64,000 nucleotides of DNA from Earliella scabrosa. Its lineage: Eukaryota; Basidiomycota; Agaricomycetes; Polyporales; Polyporaceae. Shown piece by piece: positions 11,450 to 22,033 of the stretch. Under the pieces are notes generated by a model. It saw nothing but the letters and a program-made list of their open reading frames with translations, did not search any database and had not been told where the DNA came from. Position numbers and translations under genes: made by a program. The stretch lies in contig JABYQQ010000001.1 of assembly GCA_022605405.1 (NCBI GenBank), positions 3,844,001 to 3,908,000 on the forward strand, read 5' to 3'. Numbering within the stretch: the stretch's first letter is position 1; the number at the start of each line of letters is the position of its first letter.

Positions 11450-12779
11450 TCACTTCGCCGCGTTGCCGATAGAAGACAGGACGTGCCTCGGACGCTTTGA
11501 CACCTTCTTTGGCTTGTTCTGCGAGTCCGCGATGTGAGCTGTCGCCTCGTCGAACGAAGATTGGGTACTCACCTCGCCCTGTGACTCGGCACTGATGCGC
11601 ATGCGCTTCCCCGTCAACCCCTTCGCCTTCTTCCCCTTCAACTCCGTCAGCGCCTTCTTCCCCACCCCCGCGACACGAGCCACCACCTTCCCGCAAACAT
11701 TCACGTTCTCTTTCCTCCCGTTCTCCTTCTGTACTACCGCCAAAAATTGTTTCACTCCAAGTGCATTGCGCTCCTTCTGGTTCATCGATTCGGCGTTGGG
11801 TTGAGCCACCATGGGCCTGGGAATGTCGGCTCCAATGGTGTTGGATGTAGCGGGGGCTTGGTTGTTGATGTCGCAGGTGGGAGTCGCCTCCTTGTCAACG
11901 AACACCTTGAACGGCCTACCATGTACGTCAGCCATCGAGCCCGAGGTGTGCTCATGATTGACAAGACTCACCTCGCAGCCGCCCCAGAGTCGTAGAGAAC
12001 AGACTCGTCGAGAGAAGTTTCCACCTGCGCCATTTCCGCCGCGAGATCGATTTCCATGATGTTCTCCTCGAGGATACTGACGGTGTTCAAGATGCCAGCA
12101 CGGAGCGCCTCGAAAGTCGCGGCCTTCTTCTCATCGACTACCACGGCCTTAGTCTCCTCACGAGCCATTTCCACGGCGAGATTGATGTCGGTGATGTTCT
12201 CCTCCAGAATGCTGACAGTGTTCATGATACCGGCACGGAGCGTGTCGATGATGCTGGCCTTCTTCTCGACGACCACAGGCTCCGTCTCCTGAGCCGCCTC
12301 CACGGCGAGATCGATGTCGGTGATGTTCTCCTCCAGAATGCTGATGGCGTTCATGATACCAGCACGGAGCGCCTCGGCGATCCCGGCCTTCTTTTCGACA
12401 ACCACGGGCTCCGTCTCCTCCTCCTCGGTCTCCTGAAGTCGCAAAGCTCGTAAGCCACGAAGCAAATGAGGCGACCGTCATGACTCACGATGGTCTTCTC
12501 AACGAAGAGCTCCTCCTCGACCTCGTCGGCCCAACTCTCGCGGCGGGAAGCTACAAGATTGTCCGGTAAGCACCATCGCTCACCAACCAAGGCGTGCATA
12601 GATCACTCACCAACCCTCTTGCTCTCCCACGCCTCGTACTGGCTCCTGAGCTCGTCCATCGTAAACTTCTTCCATTCCCCGTCCTCGGTCCAGCCGAAGA
12701 AGGGAGTGCCGAACGGCGTCGCGAACGTCGACGTTGCGATCTCGTTGTCACGGAAGCTGTCGCTCGTGGACCTAGGCAT
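11450..12779 (-). CDS. Unknown protein with three tandem internal repeats
   Basis: Five-exon gene. Exon 1 (from 12779) encodes MPRSTSDSFRDNEIATS... to ESKRV. Exon 2 encodes ASRRESWADEVEEELFVEKTI. Exon 3 (12432-11972) holds three tandem copies of a 43-45 residue unit. Exon 4 starts PFKVFVDKEATP and is rich in Lys/Asn (KGKKAKGLTGKRMRIS). Exon 5 is NKPKKVSKRPRHVLSSIG to the stop at 11450. Each repeat has the form VVVEKK - LRAGIMNTVSILEEN - DIDLAVEMA, and probably forms helical, perhaps coiled-coil, hairpins. The C-terminal basic region suggests nuclear or nucleic-acid association, but this is inference. I do not recognise the family. The reading frame continues across four introns with good GTGAGT donors, so the gene is real. 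Confidence 0.72.
12019..12414 (-). repeat. Three tandem repeats inside the unknown protein gene
   Basis: Three consecutive units of 129-135 bp in the same frame, each encoding a core close to LRAGIMNTVSILEEN. The first two units are closest at DNA level. Unit number may vary between strains. Confidence 0.8.
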
Positions 12780-13266
12780 AGTGAGCAGTATTATATCACG
12801 GACTGTTATACGTAGCTGTGTGCTTTTTAGGCAATGTAGGTCTGCGTCAAGCAGATCGTGGATCAGGAGCAAGGTAGGTGGGGAGGCGGGTCTCCGAGAG
12901 CCGAAGGATATACTCGCGAGGCTGACATCCGCGCTGCCCACGTTTCGCAGGCGGGAGATCGCGTCACCGTTCGCCTCATCCCCTTGGACGGCTCGCAATT
13001 CGGTCCCCAAGCACGATCGACGTTGACAGCCCCGAACGGGCGCTTACGAGACCTACTTCACATCGCGTAGTGCATGTCCCGGCATTCCGACAAACACTCA
13101 TGCTCTTCTTGCTCGACCTTTCTTGCTCGACCTTTCTCCCTTGGTAGTGAGCGCCCTTGCTTGCTCGGTCAGAGTCCGAAACTTGGAAGTCGTTGATATA
13201 CTTGTCGCGGTATTCTGAAAATAACAAACACCTTGAACAGAACAGACAAGTTTTGTTCCCCGGCCT
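12780..13266. other. Spacer between repeat-protein gene and mannanase gene
   Basis: Both neighbours are on the minus strand, so this holds the repeat-protein promoter and the mannanase 3' flank. A short direct repeat (TTGCTCGACCTTTC) occurs twice near 13105-13135. No gene was seen. Confidence 0.5.
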
Positions 13267-15349
13267 TCATCCCCTAGCCTTGATGGCAGCAGCGTGCTGG
13301 GCTTGGATGGGGTATACCGGGTCATCGGGGAAGATCTACCGCCTCCGTTAGCACTATCCGAGCACACCAGCTAGTAAGCACATACCGCGTAGCCATCATC
13401 CGGAGTCGGTCCAGTAGAGAAGCGCGACCCAGCTTGCCTGTGGGGCGAGTCGTGAGCGCCTGACACTCCTGGATTCGTGACAGCATCTACTCACCATATG
13501 AGGTCGCCGGTCAGACCGGAGCTCATCACGGTGTTGTACCACGCCGTGTACGTCGACGCCTGGGCGTTCGTGACTCCGAATTCCTCCAGGATGACGGGCT
13601 TGTTGGCGGCCTTGCCGGACGTGGCGTGATCTGCAATCCACTGTGAGCCCCACCCGACGGGGTCACTCGTCTGTCCCCATGATTCCTATAGGACGATCAT
13701 CAGTACATGCTACACTGAACACTCCATGAGAGTGGATGACGAACTGGGTAGAGCTAGAGGAAGACGAAGTCAGTCTTCAGTTGTTATGGCGGTGAGAGAA
13801 CACACTACTGACATGGGCAGTACCGAAGTCGACCGAGCTGATGTTCAGGTTGACGTTAAAATCGATACCCTCGGAGCCCCTGCGAGAGCGAACAGGTCAA
13901 TCAGCCTATCCGCCATATGCGCGAATCGCAGGAGACGGACTGGTAAGGGTAGCTCGGGTTGCCGGGGTCGTTGAAGAATCCTTCGTCGCCGATCGCCACG
14001 AGGTGGTTGGAGTCGATAGACTTGATGAATGCAGAGATGTCGGTCGCCCACTGAGTGATGGTCTTTGTGGTACAGTTGCCCGTGCTCGTGCTAGACGATC
14101 GTAGTTGTGAGCGGGAGGAGAGCCGTGCATAGTTGAAGAAGGTCGTACCCAGTGCTGCCCCTGCATCTCGGCTCGTTGGCGAGCTCCCAAGCCAAGATCG
14201 TAGGCTCGTCCTTGTAGCGTCCGACGAAGGTCTGAATGTACGACTTGAAGGCAGCCTATTTCGCCACCATCAGGTTGGTTTCCGAATCAGCCTATGGATG
14301 TATGCTTACGACGACGTTGGCATTCGTGTAGAACAGGTCGTGATTCGCGGACCCGGCAATTTGCCTCACATAGACGTCCATGCCACCATAATCGGCCCAG
14401 TTGTTCGTACTATACGAGCGAATCAGCATTGTGCGAGAAAAGAACTCATAATACATGCTCACAGCGCGACGATGAGGCGAATGCCGTTCGCCTTGGCCGC
14501 AGCGATGACGTTGTCTGCACAGTGCGAGTCAACACGCGGGAAACCGTGTGGATATATGCACCCGAGCTCAGCTCACCGAAGTTCTGAAGACCGGTCGCGC
14601 CCGTGTTGACGGTCGCCTTGCCGTTCTGCCAGAGCTGGTAGTAGATTCCATTCGGGCTCGTCGCCTCGTTGAATCCCCTGACCGTGAAGATACTGCATCA
14701 GCACCACCCCACACACCCCCATCGGCACCCAGGACTCACCAAGTGCGGACGGTCGTGCCTCCAGCTTTCGCGATGTCAGCGAAGGCTTGGTTCATGTTCG
14801 CCGTGCTGTAGCCCATCAGGCCGACCCAGTACGAGTTGGCCCTGAAGTCCCTAGTCAGTTTCGTCCCACGAGCTACTGCGGAAGATGCATCTCTCACCCC
14901 ACAAGAGGGTACGTTTGGCCGTTCAAGACAAATTTCTGCCCCGAAACCTTAACGAAGCCAGTCGCAGCTGGCGGCGGTGCGGAGGGACCTGTAGTTGTTG
15001 GCTCCGCGGGTGCACTGGTAGGGGGGAGCGTGGTGGTTGGGGCCGTCGTAGGCGGATTGGCTCCCGGAATACATTGCGAGTAGTATGGGTTGAGGACTGT
15101 GCAAACAGACCCCGCAACGCAAGCTGTTCAATGCATCAGCGACCCTGAGTACTGTAGTATGATCGTCATTTGGCGGTAGACACTCACTGGTATCGCCGGA
15201 CCAGCCGATACCTCCACACTGGTCTAGGTGAGCACCGTTGCGAGCAGCCGAAGAGTGAGTGAAACACACACCTGTCCCCAAGTCGGCGCCGCGGCGTTCA
15301 CGAACGGCGCGAGCACAACACCAAGAGCAACTACACCAGCGCCGAACAT
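13267..15349 (-). CDS. Secreted endo-beta-1,4-mannanase, CBM1-GH5 (subfamily 7 type)
   Basis: Fourteen-exon gene, about 460 residues. The signal peptide [19 protein letters not shown] is followed by a fungal cellulose-binding module CBM1 ([15 protein letters not shown] ... [10 protein letters not shown]), a Pro/Thr/Ser linker, and a GH5 catalytic domain ([15 protein letters not shown] ... ANSYWVG). Catalytic acid/base is Glu in WELANEPR and the nucleophile is Glu in VILEEFG. RTWGFNE, LYPESWG and DLIWQAG are further family landmarks and point to subfamily 7 mannanase rather than cellulase. It would hydrolyse mannan and glucomannan outside the cell during wood decay. The conserved LYP of LYPESWG is encoded by a 9-nt exon at 13745-13753. 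A TATA-like box lies at 15411. CBM1 joins the WGQ/CGG boundary through an intron ending ACCAG. Confidence 0.92.
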
Positions 15350-15876
15350 TTTGGTAGGGTGTGTCGTTCACAGTCGCGAGCACGCAGCTGCGTGCGCGGT
15401 CCGTTGCCCTTATAACCTACATCACTCTGACACAAGCTTGAAGAATCGTGGTCAGAGCACCTCCCGGCGATACTTCGCGACCTGCTGATCATGCGAAGTT
15501 TATCCCGCCTGAGGACGGGAGACCTGAAAGAGGCTATGCCGGGTCTTGTGCACGATGGTCAGGCGAACGATCTGTTCCGTCTGTCCAGCATGCAGAGGGG
15601 ATGCATATAAAGGTTGCATCGAGAAGATGCGGGGCAGAAGCGACGGAAGGCGCGAAGGTCCAGCGGAGCAATGGAGCCGGGCATCCTATCACGTGGGGCA
15701 CTCCGGGGCGGGTGCTCTTGAGTCTGCTGGCAAGGTGCCTGTCCGTGCGTTGCCCAACCTCATGACGGATAATCCTACCACAGAAGAGCTTGAGCCCAAG
15801 CTCTGGGCTCGTCACGCAAAAGGTACCGGAGATGTGAGCATGTTGCACTGAGAAGTCAAGACGACATCGACGCCCG
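15350..15876. other. Mannanase promoter / GGT 3' flank
   Basis: No gene was seen. The TATA-like box at 15411 is the only regulatory signal I can support. Confidence 0.5.
15411..15415 (-). promoter_or_regulatory. TATA-like box of the mannanase gene
   Basis: Minus strand reads GGTTATAAGGGC, about 62 nt upstream of ATG 15349, a usual distance for an inducible fungal hydrolase promoter. Confidence 0.45.
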
Positions 15877-18243
15877 CTAATAACCCGCCGCAATCCCGTT
15901 CTTCCTGGAGTCGCTGGCAGCTATGCCCGCGTAGGGTCATGAGAACACTCTTCCGGCTGCTAGCAGAAAGAACGTGGTACGCACCAAAGATAGTATCGTC
16001 ATGCTTCACGACAGCCTGGATCACAGCGGCTATACGCCCCCTGTCCGACACTGCTCGCTTGTCAGCACACCGACAGAAACGTGCATGAAGCAGACACGCG
16101 CACCTGTGACATTGTGTCCCTTCTGCTGCAACTCGGATATGACTTCACCCGGCAGGCTGTCATCCGCATCCACCATGGTTGGGAAAAGCTGATCATGTAC
16201 GCGGCCGTACTCAATCGCAGCGCTGACGTCCATGCCCCAATCTAGATTGAGGAGCACCTGGAACACCGCAGGGAAGATGCGGGAGCCTCCAGAGCCTCCC
16301 ACCGCCGCATAGAACGACCCATCTTCATTCTCTAAGATCGTTGGAGAGGTAGACGACAGAGGTCGCTTGCCAGGCTCAGGGTAGTTATCTGCTTCTTGTT
16401 CAGCGAAGCTCAATGCCATGGCGGTAACACTCACAAGGAGACGGGTAGAGACCGAAGGCGTTTGGGGTGCCAGGGGTCGAAAAGTCGTCCATCTGCCAAA
16501 GCATTTCAGGCTGAATGAGATGTAGCACAACGGGGGCTGACCAACCTCGTCGTTGAGAATCACGCCAGTGATAGGGTCCATGACCGCTGAGCCAAACACC
16601 AAGTTAACCGTTGTGGTCAATGCGACAGCCATTCCGTCCTTGTCGACGATGGACGAATGGCTCTGCGCATGCGCCGTGATGAGCACAACATGGTAGACCG
16701 AGACGGGAATCCACTCACTGTCCCGTGGTCTATGACAACATCATACACTGGGTTATAGTATTCTGGTGGATGCGTACTGTCCTGTGGTATTCCTCAGCAC
16801 TTGAATGTGGTACTACGCTAGGAGAGGAATGAGAGCACGCACGTCCGTCATGTTCACAAAGACCGCTTCACTATATGCTCTCGTCGGAATCTCAGTGATT
16901 CGTTCTACTTCGTCATGGAACCGGGGGTCGCCGATTCGCGTGCTACTCCGGGTCAGTCAAGCGCAAGCGCAAATATGGAGGCCTGAAGGACGTACCGAGC
17001 CGCAAACCCAACTAAGGGAAGTTCTGTCAGCCAAAGCCATCGCAAATGCACCAACGCGAACCCACATTTCATGGCCTCTAGCAGTCTATGCGTGTTGAGC
17101 GCTGTCCGTCCGTCCACGACCAGGTCCGGGTAGTGCTCCATTAGGTTGAGCATATGGATCAGAACAGGGCCGGAAGTGGGTGCATGGGGGGTGTATATCT
17201 TGCGGCCGCGATACGAGCCTTCAAGTGCATGCTGAATCTGGACCTGGTAGTTCTCGAGGTCTTCATGTGAGAGAATACCTCCTGTCTTCCGAACCTTGTC
17301 AACGATCGCGTCCGCAATGGGGCCTTTGTGGAACGCCCCGGGACCCTCCTTTGCAATGGTCTGGAGCGTTCGGGATAGGTTGGTTCTGTGAATCGTGTCA
17401 CCTGCTTTCAACAGCCGTCCTTGGGGAGCGAATATTGCGCGCCAGTCGGATGCGTTCAGCATCAAGGGAGAAAACATCTGCAATGCAAGCTTCATCGCCG
17501 TGCCAAGCACGCTTCAAAATGGACACGTACCTCTATCCGCCGGGCCAACTCCGGCTGCACTACCCAACCCTTCGCCAACTTCGCCGCCGGTTCAACCAGG
17601 ACACTCCAGGGCAGGTTGCCCCATCGTTTGTGCGCCTCCTCCAGTCCGCGTAACTCTCCCGGGACCCCGACGGAGAGACCACCCCAGCGAGACGCCAGCG
17701 GATCATCGACGTACATAGTCTTGTTACTCAATGCCGGAGCTGTTTCACGGAAGTCGATGGTAAAGACCTCTGAGGAAGCATTAGGGCTTGAGGGCGGTAT
17801 GCGAACTGTCATGAAGCCTCCTCCGCCGATCCCAGACCTGATAGACATGAGTAGCTGGCTGCGTGAACACGAGCTATGACCCACGAGAACATATTTACGA
17901 CACCTATACACAGGGTCGTGCTAACAGCCGCATCGACCGCATTGCCTCCTGACTTCATCGTCTCCACTCCGATGTCCGAGCACTTCTCGTTCTCGCTGGC
18001 AACGGCTCCATGTTTGGCTCGGACAATATACGCTGGGTTGTGCGATCCCGATGGCACTCGTGTGCGATGGCCACTCCGCAGGCATAGGCGAGGAGTCTGG
18101 AGGGCATCCCAGTTGCCGTAGAGTAGGTATCCGGAACAGAGGGCGACGAGCCCGGCATAGATCCACTTTGAGGACCGTCGTCGTTGCCGAGGCTGTTGAG
18201 CTGGCCAGGACGAGGGTTCGGCGATGATGCCAGGTTTGAGCAT
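15877..18243 (-). CDS. Gamma-glutamyltransferase (glutathione hydrolase)
   Basis: Multi-exon gene, about 650 residues. A cytosolic N terminus is followed by one membrane anchor (WIYAGLVALCSGYLLYG, about residues 27-43), so a type II, vacuolar or cell-surface protein. Family blocks in order: HGAVASENEKCSDIG, SGGNAVDAAVSTTLCIG, SSGIGGGGFM, RETAP, GVPGELRG, KFGFAAR, RIGDPRF, then DHGTSHSSIVDKDG with the nucleophilic Thr that is exposed by self-cleavage, LNDE/MDDFS, GKRPLSSTSPTI, GGSGGSRI, and the end KNGIAAGY. All catalytic landmarks are kept. It cleaves the gamma-glutamyl bond of glutathione and its conjugates. FGFAAR is supplied by a 16-nt exon at 16996-17011. It is divergent with the gene at 18909, with which it may share an upstream region. 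Confidence 0.92.
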
Positions 18244-18908
18244 GACGATGGAAGAGGTGGCGAACCGTGACCGAGTGTTGGACGAGATAAGTAGAGGAGC
18301 GTGTGCCGACTTCGGAGTCGCACGTAATCGTAATCATCCGGCACAGTCAGCGCAACGCTGGCTATTAGTAGCCATGCTGTCGGGGATCGGGATGCAGACA
18401 GGCGCGTCGCAGGAGACGATGAGCTCGAGAAACGATGGCTGGCGTTCAGTATGGACTTTGTTTTTGGCAGGTGGATTCGCCTCCGGGACCGCATTGCGAG
18501 ATCGACAGCTCCGATGGCGAAGTCGACGAATCCAGCGTAGACGCCCATCAGACGCCGACGCGGCTGTATGCGATCGGAACGCGACGCGTCTCTTGCTTGC
18601 GACCACGACTGGAACTCCTGCGCTCATCTTGCTGCTGTCACGCTCTCTCGTGCTCTGATGTCGCTGTATGCGCGTCCCAAACGCTCCCCACGGCTTGATG
18701 ATTGCAGACTCTTGCTCAATGGACTACAACCTACACGGTGAGAACATCGATGTGCCATGAGGGTCGGGGTCGCAGTTCTCAAAATGTGACAGGCTGTCTG
18801 GAGAGCGGGGAATGGAGAGTGAGTGTACCTCTCTGGATGTGAGATGCTTGCGTATCATCGAACTGAGTCCCCCTAGCGCGCCCTGCGAAACGTCAGAGGA
18901 CTGAGGGC
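18244..18908. other. Divergent promoter region, GGT / disordered protein
   Basis: 665 bp between two divergent starts. Open frames here have no recognisable content. No clear TATA box was found. Confidence 0.5.
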
Positions 18909-21123
18909 ATGAACTCCCGTTACGATCGCATGATCGAGACAGTCAATATCATGCACAATACGCCCCCCAAGGGTGTCTCGCGAAATCATCGCCGCACACC
19001 CTCGTCTTCCTCCACTGTCGCCCATGAAGTACCTCAAACAGCAAATTCGGGTAGTGTTTCCGAGTGCGGGACCTTAGGGCAAGACTTCTCTGTCATCAAG
19101 ATGAGCAAATCTGGGTCCACGCTCAGGGGTACCGACCCGTTCGACAGCTCAACATTTGCCGAAGAAGTTGGAGACAATGGGAGAACGAGTTTCCTCCCTT
19201 CGTGGCTCCAAGGGACGATCACAACTCTGGGCTATCAGCACCCTCTCCGCATGTTACTACCTGACGGTCTACACAACAATTCCAGCCCCATTACCCTCGA
19301 TTCAACGTCTGACACTGTCGTAGAACCCCAACACGACCAATCTCCATTTGCCTTTGTACCGCCAATCAGGTCATCTCCCAAGATCGTTAGTCGATTCGAT
19401 CCTTCACAGGACATCTTGGAGGCACAGAGGAACGGCTACGACTGCGACGATGGACCTGCGACCTATCCTAATGGCGCTGAGCCTTCGTCGCCTCGTCCTA
19501 TCATTCCTCTCAGTCCTGACGACCATATGGAGACATCAACCATCCTTCCATTTTCAACGCCAGGGCCCAGCTCCGGTATGATATTCGAGAGGCCCCGGGA
19601 TCCGACTAAACATGTCTCGCTGCTTGAACACTGCCGTCCAGATGACTGCTACATTGGTGACGACCACCCCGAGGCTTGGGGTCACTCTACTGCTCCCTAT
19701 TCTCGCCCAGGACCACTCCAAGGCAGTTCCCACACTCCCCTCAGCGTTCAGGTATCGCAATACCCTACTCGGCCAACATCATCACGAGACCATCCTGAAC
19801 TCCCACTACCGACATGGAGCAATCTAGAGCCAATCTTGCCGTTCTCGACCCCTGGCCCCACGATGGCAATGCGCTGCGATAGTTTGCTACACCACCAGGC
19901 GCTTGCTCTCTCTAGATCTGCGTCTTCTATGGAAGTCATGATTCCGCTTCTCACTTCTCCCAGCCCTTTGCGATCCCCTCTTTCCCTGCCACAAGACACC
20001 TCAGTCTCGCAGGACTATTTCAAGACAGACCATCAAGATCCTGAGGCGGAATTCGTTTGCACGCCCTCCTTGGATGGCGAGCCGAACGGCTGGGCAGTCT
20101 CTGGGATAGACTACGAATCGATTGGCTTCCGGTGGCAACGATTCGACCGCGGTAACATCATTCTTGACGCCTCCTCGTCTTCTCCGGTCCCCGCCGAGAC
20201 CAACTCCGAAGAACAATTTTGGGGACAATCGACCGAGCATGCCTCTGATCGTCTGCAGTTTCCGACGTATTCGCCTATGCAAGCAAACCCAGTCAACTCT
20301 TCACCAGCTTCACTTAGGCTCACCGGCGTTGCGACTCCGCCAATACACAGTCCTAGCCCCCGGCGCTCTCCTAGGTCTTACTCTCGTGCGCTCAAGGTGC
20401 CAGGAGCCGATAGCCCCTTTGCCTGGATAGTTCCTCCCCGCGACAAACCTGCTCCATCTAAACCTCGCATGGGGAGTTCGCCTCACCACGCGTCCCTCGA
20501 TCAAACACGGCTTCCTCATGTACGTCATCCCGCCCCCATCCGCCATGATACCGACGGAAGTCATGTCGGTCCTCACCGCTATCCCTCTGCCAAGCTGGAC
20601 GACGTTCTTCCTGTGATGGGTGTACCGGACGCCCCGCTCAATCCATCAAGACTGCCTTTCGCGCCGGCTCCCGGAATCTACATCTCGCCTCTGAAGGATC
20701 AGCCGGACGTAGGAGTTGAGACACGCGGCCACGACGGCAACGCGACAGAAGCTACAACGATCACTCGCAACGCGAAGGCGGACGCTTCCCTACAAGCGGA
20801 GGCAGGGACATTCTCAGCTGCTTGTATGGCGATTCTAATATGATGGCTTTGTGTAGGATACGCAAGCCGGTACCGCGTCTACTAGTGGCAGACGATGTCG
20901 GACAGCGGCGCCTTCGCTACAATTACCTCAAATGGCGAAGGAACGCAACTCAGAGCATGAGTGTAGTCAGGAAGACATCAGCACCTGTCAGTCTCAGTCT
21001 TCGGGACGGTCTATGGATGAAGCACCTCAAAACACTGCTATGGAAGAGGATGAGATCCAGGAGGATGACACGACATGCCATTCACAGGAGTCAAGGGACA
21101 CCATCGAGTCCTGGACTGACTGA
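18909..21123 (+). CDS. Long disordered protein of unknown function
   Basis: One long open exon from ATG 18909 to at least about 20708, very rich in Ser, Pro, Thr and Asp. Short repeated motifs include ILPFSTPGP (twice) and SPSPLRSPLS / SPSPRRSPRS, typical of disordered, phosphorylated regulatory proteins. The uninterrupted frame would stop at 20843. A last exon, 20857-21123, is likely: after a GTGTAG acceptor the frame DTQAGTASTSG... continues as an acidic tail (EEDEIQEDD ... TIESWTD). The donor is uncertain, because the nearest GT (20824) gives a 33-nt intron and an immediate stop; in-phase donors exist near 20709-20715. No domain or membrane segment was recognised, and no function is assigned. 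Confidence 0.6.
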
Positions 21124-22033
21124 TCTCAATGTTGCTCTCCCCGGTATCTGCTTTGTACCCCTCGCTCCAACATCGATAGCATTTGTTTCCTCGAGGATGA
21201 GCGAGTTCATGTGCTTCTGCAGACGTCCTCCGACGCTGTACAACATGACTGACAGTTTTACCGCTTCGGAACGATGGCAGCCCCGAGACAATTTTCCTCA
21301 TCCCCATTAAGCAGGTTCTGTCAAGGACTCGTCATCGATGGTGACCTGTGCGCGTATACCTCACTTCCAGCTTCAGGTACAGCATGCGCGACCAGGAGCG
21401 CCTTCGGATGCGCAATGGGCATACACCCGCCTGACTTCGTCCACCAGCGAACGGAGGACGCCGGCCCTGAGTCACGGTTCCCGAGTTCCCGTCCTTTGGT
21501 GAGGCTATTCTCGCCCGTCAATAAATGGCTGCTCACCCACATAACGCCGCAGATGGGAGTATTGTCCCACAGCGGACATCCACCAGCTACCGCCCACGAC
21601 AATCCTCGGTGATACTCGTCGTTTGACCGTCTGTGTCCTGCGCGTCTCCACCCACGAGGCCATTGTCCACTCTTCCCGCCCATGGAACCCCACCGTCCCG
21701 GGCCTGTGATGGATGCATAGTCTTCTCGGACATATCGAAGGACCAAGGTCAGGATCACATTGTCTGTCCACGCAATACCTTCTGACACATGCTGTGCAGC
21801 TTGACCAATGTGCGCAAGTTTCGCGAATTTCTCGAGGCTCTCGGGCGTTGTTCTCGAACCTCGACCGCTGGATGATGTATACGGTCACTGGTCACGGCCG
21901 CATCCCGAGGAACAGTGGTGCCTTGGCTGCACGTCAAACTTAGAATTCGGTCGCTGCATATAAAGCCGAGTTTGCGAATGACAGGGACCATAGGTCTGAG
22001 GCAGCATCCTCGATCCCTCTGTTTTCCACAGTC
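21124..22033. other. Spacer with carboxypeptidase-like promoter
   Basis: 910 bp. Open minus-strand frames (21321-21888) show no family features. The 3' part is the promoter of the S10-like gene. Confidence 0.5.
21958..21966 (+). promoter_or_regulatory. TATA-like box of the S10-like gene
   Basis: CATATAAAG, 76 nt upstream of ATG 22034, on the correct strand. Confidence 0.5.

Noticed and set aside
20822..21310. Alternative continuation of the disordered protein in another frame
   Set aside because: The composition (basic, then mixed hydrophobic) does not fit the upstream Ser/Pro-rich protein; the frame ending at 21123 fits better.
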